In this document: in pieces, positions 22,219 through 32,319 of the stretch
Position numbering within the stretch: the stretch's first letter is position 1
Layout: each line of letters opens with the position of its first letter
DNA from: Arsenophonus sp052174535
GTDB lineage: Bacteria > Pseudomonadota > Gammaproteobacteria > Enterobacterales > Enterobacteriaceae
Direction of reading: 5' to 3'
NCBI GenBank assembly: GCA_052174535.1
Contig: JBQMRQ010000019.1
Span: forward strand, 1-64,000
Length of the DNA: 64,000 nucleotides
Program-made: the position numbers and the translations under genes
Notes under the pieces: generated by a model
What the model was told of the DNA's origin: nothing
Seen by the model: only the letters and a program-made list of their open reading frames with translations
Databases searched by the model: none

Positions 22219-22797
22219 ATGGCAAGAAAAATACAATCTGTATCACGTGGCCAAATTCGTATCATTGGCGGGAAATGGCGAGGACGTAAACTGCCTGTTT
22301 TTGATAGTAAGGATTTACGTCCAACAACAAATAGAATAAGAGAAACTTTATTTAATTGGTTAATGCCTTTTATTGAAGATGCTCGCTGTCTTGATTGTTT
22401 TGCTGGTAGTGGCGCTTTAGCTATTGAAGCACTTTCTCGCTATGCTGCTTCAGCTACTTTAATTGAATTAAAGTGCTCCATTGCAACAAAACTTGCGGCT
22501 AATCTAGCTAAATTAGAGGCAAAAAATGCCAAAATGATTAATAGCGATACATTAAATTATCTAGCACAGACAGGCACAGCCTATGATATCATTTTTCTTG
22601 ATCCGCCTTTTCGCAAAAATCTATTGCAAAAAACAGCTTTTCTATTAGAACAAAATGGTTGGTTAAGTAAAAATTGTTGGATCTATGTTGAAGTAGAAAT
22701 AGAAGCTAATTTAGGCATGTTACCTAAAAATTGGCAGCTTCATCATAAAAAATTTGCCGGACAAATTGCTTATTGTCTTTATATTCGTCATCAATAA
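22219..22797 (+). CDS. rsmD: 16S rRNA (guanine966-N2)-methyltransferase RsmD
   Basis: Methylates G966 of 16S rRNA in the assembled small-subunit head. Length is 192 residues against 198 in E. coli. The order of motifs is typical: N-terminal GQIRIIGGKWRGRKL, the RPTTNRIRETLFNWL helix, SAM-binding DCFAGSGALAIEALSR and the catalytic DPPF in FLDPPF. There is no clear ribosome site before the ATG. In E. coli rsmD is divergent from ftsY; here ftsY is gone and the 3' end of an IS1595 relic lies 50 bases upstream, so the original promoter region is probably replaced or shortened. Confidence 0.96.
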   Translation: MARKIQSVSRGQIRIIGGKWRGRKLPVFDSKDLRPTTNRIRETLFNWLMPFIEDARCLDCFAGSGALAIEALSRYAASATLIELKCSIATKLAANLAKLEAKNAKMINSDTLNYLAQTGTAYDIIFLDPPFRKNLLQKTAFLLEQNGWLSKNCWIYVEVEIEANLGMLPKNWQLHHKKFAGQIAYCLYIRHQ

Positions 22798-22992
22798 TTA
22801 CATAAGAAATATCCTATTAATAAATTTTATTAAATTATCAATGCTTTTTATTTGAAAATTTATGATATTTAATTTAATCCATGCGATTCTAACACCAATT
22901 AAAATATTTTATTGATGTAGTAATAATATTTATGATTTTCATACAAAACTATTTTTGTAAGTTTTTTAAAATAAAGAAAAAGCATCCTTATT

Positions 22993-24372
22993 GAGTTATT
23001 AGCAAATTGTTGTATGACAATCAGGCTACGTTCTACTCTGAATTATTCAGAAATCTGTTTTTATCCTTAAATTGGATATTATTTACCACCAGAATCAACA
23101 GGTCAAACCTACTTAGGTGGTTGCAACTATTTTAAGCAGACTGGATCAGTTTGAATACTCTTGAAAGGTTGTTTTCTCGAACTATAATGCTTTTGCATAT
23201 CAGATTTATATCCTGGCTGTCGCAAAAGATGATTCAATCGAATTGATTGTTCTTATTGATATCTAATGCGCTGATGAGAAGACATAGAATGCCACCAACT
23301 CTTCTCACTTTTCCTACAGATTCTTCATCGCTGCAAAATACTTTGCTGAAAACCTTGCTAATAAAATATAAAGGATTTTATTAGCAGTATTTATGGCTCT
23401 CTGCTAACCAAAACCTCCAGCAGCTAACCTTAAACTTTTGATTGTATATCTTTTTGGAGTAAAGATGGCACATGAGCTATTTTATGCATCCAATAACATT
23501 GGTGCTGCAAACTTAGAAATATCTTTGCCATTGTATTCAAAACCAATTGCACCACCTTCCTTAGTAATCTTGGAAGGTATAATTAAGCTATATATACTTG
23601 AAAGCTATCCAGAAGTTCTGGCATAATTCGCTTTGACTATCGATAATCATTTTCGACTGCAATGAGCTCCTTATATCCATGCAGTACTTCCTATAATTAG
23701 CGGTAGGATAAAAGAGATCAGCTTTGCCTAATAAAACGATTATGCTTTTAGCCAAGAAATAAACGTAATGCATATCACTAAATCACGTAGCTACTATTTT
23801 CTATTCTATTCAGGATATTTTTATTTTAGTCTGTTGATCGGTTGATAGAGAGAGATCATATACTTTTTATTGAGAATCGGCATCATGCCTTCGTAAAATC
23901 ATCGGTAGAGTATGCTTCGCCGGGTATGTGGCTCATAAGTAGCAATTATTTGATATTTTGTACGCTTCAGATAAGGTAAAAATGAGCTCTTGAAGGATAT
24001 TCTGTTGGCGCTGTAATCCTTTCTCTTAATCTATATACTTTAATCTCAACATCACCAATATCATTATATATGGGGTCTCGCTGTTACAAATAACAGTTAC
24101 AAACGATGGCATGAACCACGCGTCAATAAAAGGCGCGTTTACCATGTAATCTTAGCATGAATTCAAACTCTATTTCAATAGCGGAGCTATCATCTATCTG
24201 ACATCATTACGGATGAGTTCATGCAAGTGATCAGAGGTAATATTTAGTTTGCTGATACCTGTAGCGTAGACTTTTCATATCATCAATATAATATTGAAAT
24301 CATCTATAAATTAATCAGTAAGATAGACAACTTAATCTCCGAAAACCCATATATCAGAAATAAGTATGACTC
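22993..24372 (-). mobile_element. Near full-length decayed IS256-family element, copy D
   Basis: Both termini are clear: GAGTTATTAGCAAATTGTTG begins at 22993, and the other end at 24351-24372 reads in reverse as GAGTCATACTTATTTCTG. At 1380 bases, minus orientation, it is close to the likely ancestral size. The plus-strand DNA at its outer end runs straight into a 5'-truncated IS1595 relic. Confidence 0.82.
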
Positions 24373-24379
24373 TGAATAG

Positions 24380-25018
24380 GTTGACTTTACAAAAATTAAT
24401 AAATAAACATTGATTTGAAGCAGCGTTTGAATGCTGTCACTGCTCCTTATTTCAGCAGCGACAGACACTTAAATGTACTAAGTGATATTGTTAAAGTTAA
24501 CGAAATATTTTCTTTGAATTCTTTAAAGAGAATTGTTATATTTGACATATAGCAAAGCTAAAAAATAAGAGAGGAGAAGATAAAATAAAGAAGGAATCGC
24601 GACATTAATTGCCTGAGATCGATAGGATCATGCGAGTAATGATATTCTTAAAGAGTCTAATGCAGAATGTGTTGACCGTTTTCTTAAACTAATTCTTGAT
24701 AAAGAATTCATCTTTTTACTTGCATGGAACAAAATCGTATAAAACTATTACAAACAAGTATGAATTTAGTTGCCATCGCCTAAATAATAATGTTGGGGTA
24801 ATTAGAGATTTATTAGTAAATAATTCCACATTTAAAATGTAAAAGTTATATTAGCTTATTAAAAGAATGGCTGAATAGGATTCTCCATGGTGGATGATCG
24901 TTTTATTTACCGAATTATTAATTCTAGAGAAGATTACTTAAATCATAATAATTAATTTATAGGTGGCTACAAATTGCTCTGCGAGTAAAAACAACCTTTA
25001 CCAACATAGTCCAAACAC
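24380..25018 (+). mobile_element. 5'-truncated IS1595-like relic, copy 2
   Basis: Begins abruptly beside IS256 copy D, with the part corresponding to the middle of the transposase. It then follows copy 1 and copy 4 through ARDR-like and HRLNN-like stretches to the shared end TTTACCAACATAG at about 25016. Frames are broken. The missing 5' part suggests a deletion between neighbouring elements. Confidence 0.65.
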
Positions 25019-25062
25019 AGTTAAACATACACCTGTGATAATTAGAATAACGTTAATGAAGA

Positions 25063-25335
25063 TATACAATGCCTATGATTTACATACATTTTTAGAAATT
25101 ACTAGACGATTTAATGATTAGATAAATAGGCATATAGTAGAATGCAATTTTGAAGAGAATATTGAATATATTTTTGTTAAAAATTAAGCTACTTAAATTT
25201 AAGTAGTGCAAAATCTTATCAAGGTTCGATGAAAAATTATTACATTATTGTTAATATGTTAAATAGCTATCAATGATCGAAGATAACTAAAAAAGGAATA
25301 GAATAGACAGTATACATTATCGAATGTGAAAGCAT
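25063..25335 (+). pseudogene. Relic of a phage antirepressor (AntA/AntB-like)
   Basis: Plus-strand pieces align with phage antirepressor proteins. AYDLHTFLEITRRFND, then NRHIVECNFEENIEYIF, matches the family pattern ARELHxFLxxxxxFSxWIxxRIxxYxFxExxDF. The downstream reading around 25230-25325 contains IECES, matching the family's EYHLTLDMAKELAMVE...YFIECE region. Stops and frameshifts interrupt it. It is the only clearly phage-derived gene seen here and suggests an ancient prophage or phage island. Confidence 0.6.
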
Positions 25336-25384
25336 ATTTTATAATCTAAAACAATTCTACCTACAAAAAAGAATTGGTACTTAT

Positions 25385-26010
25385 GGTCATTCATGGTTAA
25401 GAAATTAAATCGCTCTTAAAGAGCGAAGCGAAAGATGCCTCTTTTGCTAAAAGAGGGGTAAAATTAGTTTACCGGATATATTGTAAGTTAAGTTTTCATC
25501 GGGTGCATTATTTAATATTAAACATTAATTAGATATATTAATCCTGGGTTTATCTTAATAATCTTTATTTTTCTATTTTATAATGTTGTTTCTAACAAAC
25601 AATTCTGTTCTCAGCTTGCTAAGCTGAGAGCATCGATAAAACTAGCCTATTTCTATACAGAAAACATTTGTATGGATCTATGCTCAGAAATTCTGTTGAT
25701 CAGAACAGGTTAACTCCAATTTTTCAGTTTTTCAAACCTTTATCTTCATTGCCTTATATACCTTAGGTATATAAGTTTACCTCGTTTACAATTTGATAAG
25801 AAACCATAGTAAGAAACCTTATCAATAAACTTTGCCAATATAGCGATTATCAGTATCGTCTCATTTTTATCATCTAACAAAGATAAGTTCGGGTATTCCA
25901 TAACATTTAGCTAAAGTAAACATAGGTTCTCTTCTGTCCTGAAGAGCAGCTCTAATTTTAGATGTTGTAGTGTTGTCTTACGATGGAGACAACCATAATG
26001 ATATTATGTC
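25385..26010 (-). repeat. Second copy of the IS91-associated terminal repeat
   Basis: 25385-25745 matches 18475-18850: both start GGTTAAGAAATTRAATC, carry CCTCTTTTGCTAAAAGAGG-like inverted repeats, then CCTRGGTTTAWCTTAA. This is probably the end of the IS91-like element. The remainder up to 26010 has no recognised transposase piece. Confidence 0.55.
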
Positions 26011-26110
26011 TTAACTATATCTCTCAGTAGATCTTTCCCATGAAATGGAAAGTATGCGACAAAAGTCTATATTATAATGATATAGAAATAGGTAGTTTAC
26101 TCTAAGGAGT
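26010..26110. repeat. Small dispersed hairpin-containing repeat, copy 2
   Basis: Contains the near-palindrome CTTTCCCATGAAATGGAAAG (26028-26047), between CTCTCAGTAG and GCGACAAAAGTCTATA. Resembles 735-850 and 30695-30775. The arms differ in sequence between copies but can still pair. Confidence 0.35.
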
Positions 26111-26171
26111 ATCTCAATTAATTAATTATATTAATATATTACTTTTTACTAAAAAGTATTAATCAGATAAA

Positions 26172-27128
26172 TTATATAATAATATTGCCTTTAATTTTAT
26201 CTCGTTTTTTACTAAAAGACGTATTACACTCTTTAGAAGCTCCTATTTCTCGTTTATTTACAGCCCCTATTAAAGAAACTTGTGTATGCTGTTTTACAGC
26301 ACGACGGATCTGATTTGCTTTAATATGACGTCTATCTTTCTCAACCGATATTTTACTAGTTGTTTCACCCTTAAGACCAACAAGTTGACGCAAATAATTA
26401 ATCTGATCTAAACATAATTCTATCCACCCTCCTCTAGGTAATCCTTTTGGTAAATAAATATCACCATAACGGATACGAATCAGACGGCTGACTTGCATAC
26501 CTACAGCTTCCCATAGACGCCTTACTTCACGATTACGACCTTCAGTTAAAGTAACATTAAACCATTGATTCTTACCTTCTCCGCCACAAAACTTAAGTTT
26601 CTTAAAATTAGCTTTACCATCTTCTAATTGAACACCTTTTATCAATTGATGAATTTTAGCATCATTAATTTGACCAAAAACACGAACTGCATATTCACGT
26701 TCAACCTCATGACGTGGATGCATTAAACGATTAGCTAGTTCTCCATCTGTGGTAAATAGTAATAAACCAGAGGTATTTACATCTAAACGTCCTATCGCAA
26801 TCCAGCGTGAATTCCTTAATTTAGGTAAGCGATCAAATATAGTTGAACGTCTTTCTGAATAATGATGAGTAGATAGCTCACCTTCCGGCTTATAATAAGC
26901 TAATATCTGACAAATGGTTTTCTCCGTTCTTTTGATCTTCAAAAGATGACCATCTAAACGAATTTTAATATTAGGTTTTACTTCTGTTCGATTACTCAAG
27001 GTTGCTAATTGACCATCAACACTGATTCTGCCGGATTGAATAAAACTTTCTATTTCCCTGCGTGAACCATAACCACAACGAGCAAGTATTTTTTGTAACT
27101 TTTCACTTTTCTGCTTTTTAGTGTTCAT
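26172..27128 (-). CDS. rluB: 23S rRNA pseudouridine2605 synthase RluB
   Basis: Makes pseudouridine 2605 in 23S rRNA helix 90. The start is taken at 27128, where AGAGG lies eight bases upstream; the frame is open nine codons earlier. This gives 318 residues against 291 in E. coli, the excess being an N-terminal leader and a C-terminal basic tail. The S4-like RNA-binding domain comes first (EKLQKILARCGYGSRREIES), then the catalytic GRLDVNTSGLLLF with the essential Asp, LTEGRNREVRRLWEA, and a basic tail with KANQIRRAVK. In E. coli it is in the yciO-rluB-btuR neighbourhood beside trp, which agrees with the trpE relic nearby. Confidence 0.96.
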   Translation of the reverse strand: MNTKKQKSEKLQKILARCGYGSRREIESFIQSGRISVDGQLATLSNRTEVKPNIKIRLDGHLLKIKRTEKTICQILAYYKPEGELSTHHYSERRSTIFDRLPKLRNSRWIAIGRLDVNTSGLLLFTTDGELANRLMHPRHEVEREYAVRVFGQINDAKIHQLIKGVQLEDGKANFKKLKFCGGEGKNQWFNVTLTEGRNREVRRLWEAVGMQVSRLIRIRYGDIYLPKGLPRGGWIELCLDQINYLRQLVGLKGETTSKISVEKDRRHIKANQIRRAVKQHTQVSLIGAVNKREIGASKECNTSFSKKRDKIKGNIII

Positions 27129-28460
27129 AGCGTAAACCTCTTGTGTCATTTTCATGTGTGTTATTTTATGTAAATAACTATAAAAATAAACTTCGGTTAT
27201 TATATACTGCTTTTTATTGACCTCATCTATATCTTTTTATTCAAAAGGTATCATACAACCCATTCCTAATCAGGATAATATATCCAGCGCAACTCTCCTG
27301 TTAAATTAACTACAGTAATTAGTTTTTACTTAAAAACTACTATTTATGATAAAATCAATTTATTGGTAAATTAAACTTTCAATCTTGTTTACTGAAGACT
27401 GTGCAAAATTGTTATTACGTTAATATTAAGATAATAATAAATAAAGGTTAGCTAATTCTGTCAATAAGATCTCTTGTAATCAGATTATTAGGCAAATATA
27501 TTCTCCATATTGTTTTATATTTTTTATTTATTATTTGATATGAGAGTTCTTTTATGCATGTAAAGTAAAAATATAATGACCTGATATACTATTTTAATCA
27601 GTTTAAAAAGTGGATTATCCTAAATAGGCGTATTCAATTATTTCGAATAAATAATAACAAATTATGGAAAAATTGTAACGAGAATCTAATTGAGATAAGT
27701 GATAAATTTAATAAATGAATTTTTGTTATTTAACTTACTCCATATTTTATATCCAAAATAAGTCAGATAACAATAATATTGCCTTTATTTTAAAAATTTA
27801 TATCTTGACTGATTAATCAAGATTGCAGATTTTGTAGGTGAATATGAAGAGATATTCTCCCATTAATATTCTTTTTTCTATAACTTATTTAAAACTATTT
27901 AATTTAGTTAAACTTGAAATTAAGTTACTTTTATGCATAAACTTACTTACTATATAATAAATATTTAAGACTGAACAATGATCCCCCTATTTTTATTTCC
28001 GCGTTGCCAAATAAAATAACGCCTACTCACAACCAAAAATTTTTACCCAGCTCATTCCAAAGCTAATGGCGATAAAAATTAGAACTGACTGAAACATATA
28101 AATCATGTAGATATCTAGCTCAGTTAATTTTTTGTTCATCCGGCGTTTCTTAGCATTAAGAATGCTTTAATAGTATCACCTTGTAACTGTTTAAAATAAA
28201 AATATCTATTTACTATTTTGCTAATAAATTATCATGACTAAGATCTACTAGATCAACAATATCTCTCTATTGATAAATAGAGTCCTTTATTGCTTAATAA
28301 GTTTACACCAATCGGCCGAAACATAATCTACTTTTACCTCGTATTAAATATTTTTTAAAAAAAAGCCGATACTTTTTGTTTAGCAAAATCAATGATATAA
28401 TAAGGAAAATGGTTACATGTTAACTTATTCTTTCTTTCAGAGTAAGTTTTAGCGTTTTTC
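27129..28460. other. Degraded region upstream of rluB
   Basis: About 1.3 kb where E. coli order would put yciO and trpH on the minus strand. I could not match either. The minus reading MNKKLTELDIYMIYMFQ at about 28060-28120 looks protein-like but is unassigned. The DNA is AT-rich with stops in all frames. Confidence 0.4.
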
Positions 28461-28466
28461 TAAGAG

Positions 28467-28535
28467 CATCACAGGAATACTGAATTATGCTAATTTATAG
28501 CATAAATCCTGCGATGTAATTACGTCGTGGGATTT
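28467..28535 (+). promoter_or_regulatory. Attenuator-like pair of exclusive hairpins
   Basis: AAATCCTGCGATG (28504-28516) can pair with CGTCGTGGGATTT (28523-28535), a 13-base stem with G-U pairs, a 6-base loop and TATATTTC after it, like a terminator. The same TCCTGCGATG can instead pair with CATCACAGGA at 28467-28476, together with TTATGC/GCATAA. The two folds exclude each other, as in attenuators. It lies about 600 bases before the trpE relic, too far for a normal trp leader, and no leader peptide with Trp codons was found. Confidence 0.35.
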
Positions 28536-29137
28536 TATATTTCAAGTAAATGTTAAGAAAATTTGTTTGTAGGTTAATATTAAGACTCTAAAATATGAAT
28601 TTCAAATTTTTATTAAATAGTAGAAATTTTATCACCGTGGGCCCCTCTTTAATGTTGTCGCATAATTTTTATTGATATGCTGCCATATGTAGACAAAATT
28701 TCATTAACTATATCGTAATCGCTAATACATCTACTCTCATCAATACCAGTCTGTATACTAATTCTAATGCTATTAGATTACCATTAGAAGATTTTATATC
28801 AGTATTCCATCATAATAATAGATATCTTATCATTATCTTTTTTCAAAACTTCACCCAATTTATTGGTAAGAATTATATAAAATATTTATAGTTTGACATA
28901 AACTTGATTCAATTCTATTAATATGATTTAATCATAAAATGATTAGTAATATAGCTAATTTGTTATTGATACATTTCAAGAAATTAAAAATAATATTGAG
29001 ATTTTATCATCGCAAAAATATGTTGGCGATAAAATGCTTTTGCTCTTAAATAAAAGATGCTTTTGTGTATAAATAACGCAACATATATTCAGACGAAATT
29101 CATTATAAAATGTTTTTATAGATAAATAAAAATAATA

Positions 29138-29885
29138 TGAAAAGCAAAAATATAGACAACGTGGGAGTCAATTAAATAATTTTTAGCATATTAAAGAATA
29201 AAGTTAATTATCAATCTAAAACCTTATCTGATATTTTATAATTTGTGCGGAAATCGTGCTCATGCAGCACTTATTTGTCAGAGTCTTCTTACTCTTAGTA
29301 GTAAGAAAAATCTACAAAGTATTCTGGTTATTAATAGTGCATGCTATTATCGGTTAATCAATAAGAAATTATTTCCCTACTAATTAACTGCCACCTCTCT
29401 ATCTCTAATTGAGATTCACTATTAAGCCATATTTTTACTGGTATTAGCAGATAAATTAGAAAAGATTAAATTAGATTGGAAATTAGTAGTTATTTTATCT
29501 CAAAATAAAGCCAGATTTTAACGAAGACAGCCAGTTAAAATCAACATGATCGTTTGATGCGCTACGTTTAATTTAAAATTTATCTAAACAATAACATGTT
29601 GATGCAGAAAAATAATGTTAATTAGGTTATTCTCCTACAATTTAGTTACTTGTTTTGAAAATTTATCGATGCTAGTAAGATCAAATCTTTGTTCTAATTA
29701 TTATTTCTATTTACCTGAACATTATCTTTGTGATTAATAACTAAAAACAGTCAGTAAAACAATCTATGCTAATATCATATCCTCATCAAGCAATTATTAC
29801 GAAATATCAGAAACCATTATTACCATTAGCAATTACAGCTGAGATAGTAATATCTTTTATCGCTTAATAAAAATCATAACAATAT
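29138..29885 (+). pseudogene. trpE: Truncated relic of anthranilate synthase component I
   Basis: First enzyme of tryptophan synthesis (chorismate to anthranilate). Frameshifted pieces align in order with E. coli TrpE: NLCGNRAHAALICQS near 29245 with QLCGDRPATLLLES, and LQSILVINSAC near 29315 with LKSLLLVDSAL. SFDALRLI near 29550 matches VFDAFRLL. LFSYNLVTCFENL near 29625-29665 matches LFSYDLVAGFEDL, followed by FYLPEHYLCD for FYLAETLMVID. Similarity stops after roughly the first 200 codons, where IS481-like DNA begins. The chorismate-binding core is absent. Confidence 0.82.
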
Positions 29886-29929
29886 AAACGATGGTTGAAA
29901 AATCAAAAAATGTTTTTCCTTCTTGATGA

Positions 29930-30665
29930 TTTGTTGGCAGGGTTTCTCGTATCCGGAATTCTTGAATCCTATTCTATCTAAATCTAGCTTAGACTCTGTT
30001 TATATAAAGACGGGGGAGGGAAAATTTACATAAAATGAGGCAGGGGGGATAAGGACTAACAAAGCTGAAGCAATTAAGCATTTAAAACTATAAGCCTGAA
30101 TTAACCTGGACGTAGATGTAGATATCTTCCACAAATGCTAAACGGAGATTCACGACGTTATATTTTTATAGGTATAGTATAGATTGCTAAATTCGATGGG
30201 TTTTTATTTATCTTTAATCAAAGATAAGACTGTCCTCCAATACTTAACTCTTCTTATGTGATCTTAACTAAATATGTCCCATGGACATCCATCAATTCTT
30301 ATAGAATGGCAAAAATTTATAGACTACCTTTTTGCTTTAAAAAATATTTAACCACTGGAAAACAAGAATTCAATCCTTTGTATATAGAGATTCATATAGA
30401 ACACCGACTTATCCCGATGAGACATTCTTAAACAAAAAGTGTGGCCTAGCGATTTAATTGATGCATAGAAGATAGTTTGGCAAAAATATCATTTTAATTC
30501 TAATTAGGAACTTGAGATTAGTCTACATTGATATGTTTGGTTATATAACCAGAAATTATGGCAATCAGATATTGTAGTAACATTTCATTGCAGTCTATGA
30601 AAGATTAGTTTCAAGTAAACTCAAATTTTTCAATAAAACCATACTATCATCCTAAATGTAACTAC
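29930..30665 (+). mobile_element. Decayed IS481-like element, copy 2
   Basis: Plus-strand fragments match an IS481-family integrase-type transposase: DVDIFHKC near 30115, IEHRLIPMRHS near 30395-30430, WYVWLYNQ-like reading around 30520-30560, and SLQSMKD near 30590. The last two fit the typical C-terminal block WYVxLYNQxLPQSALGSKxPLQAMKDW. Stops occur throughout. It has replaced most of trpE. Confidence 0.7.
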
Positions 30666-30694
30666 ATAACGAGGTAGTTAGATTATTATAAAAC

Positions 30695-30775
30695 TTTACT
30701 CAAGTATATTCCTCAATAGTCCTATTGCTATAAATAGAGGTGTGCAATGAAAGTTTTAAATGATCTGAATCAAAT
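30695..30775. repeat. Small dispersed hairpin-containing repeat, copy 3
   Basis: CTCAATAGTCCTATTGCTATAAATAGAGG contains the pairable arms CCTATT/AATAG(A)GG. Similar in layout to 735-850 and 26010-26110. It lies just past the IS481 relic. Confidence 0.35.
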
Positions 30776-30905
30776 ATTTAATTTTAAAAAATAATGATAT
30801 CTTTATTTATAGAAGATAATTATCTGTATATTATTATGTAATGATAATCAATCATTTGGCGTTTTATAGTTATTTTCTATATAAATATAAATATTATTTA
30901 TCCTA

Positions 30906-32319
30906 AATTGTTAGTAAATCTAGTGTATGTCGATCAAGCTATACTTTGCTCTGATGCTTCGTAAATCTATTCTCCATCCTTAAATTGAATATTATTTATC
31001 TATCAGTACAGCCAGTACAGTACAAAGATCATAAATCACCTTAGTCAGTTTTAGTTTTTTAACAGATTATAGGAGCTTAAATAATATTAAAAAGATTATT
31101 TTTGAACTACAGCGCTTAGCAAATCAGCTTTATAACCTCACTGTTGAAAATAGCTAATTCAATTAGATTCGTTGTTCTTATTTACCTAGTTTTCTAATAG
31201 GAACTCCGTAGAATGACAACAATTATTCTTGATCTTTCTCCAGCATCCTCATCGCTGGTACGATATGCTGAAAACCTTGCCAATAAAACATTAAGGGATT
31301 TATTAGCTGAATGGCGGCTCTCTGCTAGCCAAATCTCCTGCAGCTCAACCCTTTACTTTCGATGTTGAATGCCTTTGTAGACATAAAGGTAGCATATCAG
31401 CTATTTTGTATATCAAACAGCGTTGATACCGTGTATCCGGAAATATCTTTGCCATTGGATTCCAAAAATAAAGAGTACTATCTCCGTAGCAAGCTTAAAA
31501 GATGTAGTTAAGCAAGGCGATTACAAGCTATTGAGAAGTTTAGCTCAGTTTGCTTCTAATATTCAATATGTATCTTTGACCGTAATGAGCTCCTTATGTC
31601 TATATGCAGCGCCGTCGGTTAATGAACAAGAGGCAAAGGCAATTAGTTTACCTGACATGACGATTATGATATTAACCAATAAATAAACATAAGTGTGTAT
31701 CGCTTAAATTATGCAGGAATCCATTGCCGATGCTCTTAAAGGTATCGGCGTTTCAGTCTCCTGAAAGTACCTTAAAGAGAGATGATGTGCATTTCACCAA
31801 GAAACGCCAACACAGAGCGGAGCTTAGTGAAAATCACCGTTGGATATGGCTCGCAGGTACAGGATGGTAGTAACTCTTCGCTATTTTGCACGTTTCAGAT
31901 AAGGCGGTAAATAATCAGCTGTTAAAGAATATTCCATTACTGCTATAGTTCTCTAATTGTAAGCACTTTAATCTTAAAATACCAATAGCAGTTTATATGC
32001 TTCGCTGTAGCACATAATTATTAATTATGGATGACATTCGTAGATAAGGTGGGGTTGAGTATGTTGTTATAACATGGGCTTTGAGCTCCGCTTCAATAGC
32101 AGTGCTATCAGCTTGCCTAGTAGATAAATTATGAATGAGTTAATGCAAAGGGGGATCACAAATCATATCTAGTTTCGGAGATATCTGTATGGTAGATTTT
32201 TCATAGCATATCATCTCTCTATTGCTATTGTTGATATCATTTATGAAATTAACCAGCAGGGAGGGATACGGCACCATTACTCGCTCCGAAAATCTTATAC
32301 ACTAGAAATGAGAATAACT
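30906..32319 (-). mobile_element. Near full-length decayed IS256-family element, copy E
   Basis: Terminus TTGTTAGTAAATCTAGTGTATG begins at about 30908; the opposite terminus at 32296-32319 reads in reverse as GTTATTCTCATTTCTAGTG. About 1.41 kb in minus orientation. It keeps the clearest internal landmarks, such as GGCTTTGAGCTCCGCTTCAA near 32069. The 87-residue frame at 31423-31686 lies inside the element and is not a gene. Confidence 0.82.

Noticed and set aside
29029..29062. ATGCTTTTG repeats before the trpE relic as a trp leader terminator
   Set aside because: The two units are direct repeats rather than inverted, so they do not form a stem, and no Trp-rich leader peptide is visible.
31423..31686. 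87-residue plus-strand frame
   Set aside because: It lies inside IS256 copy E, whose coding strand is minus; other copies have no such frame.
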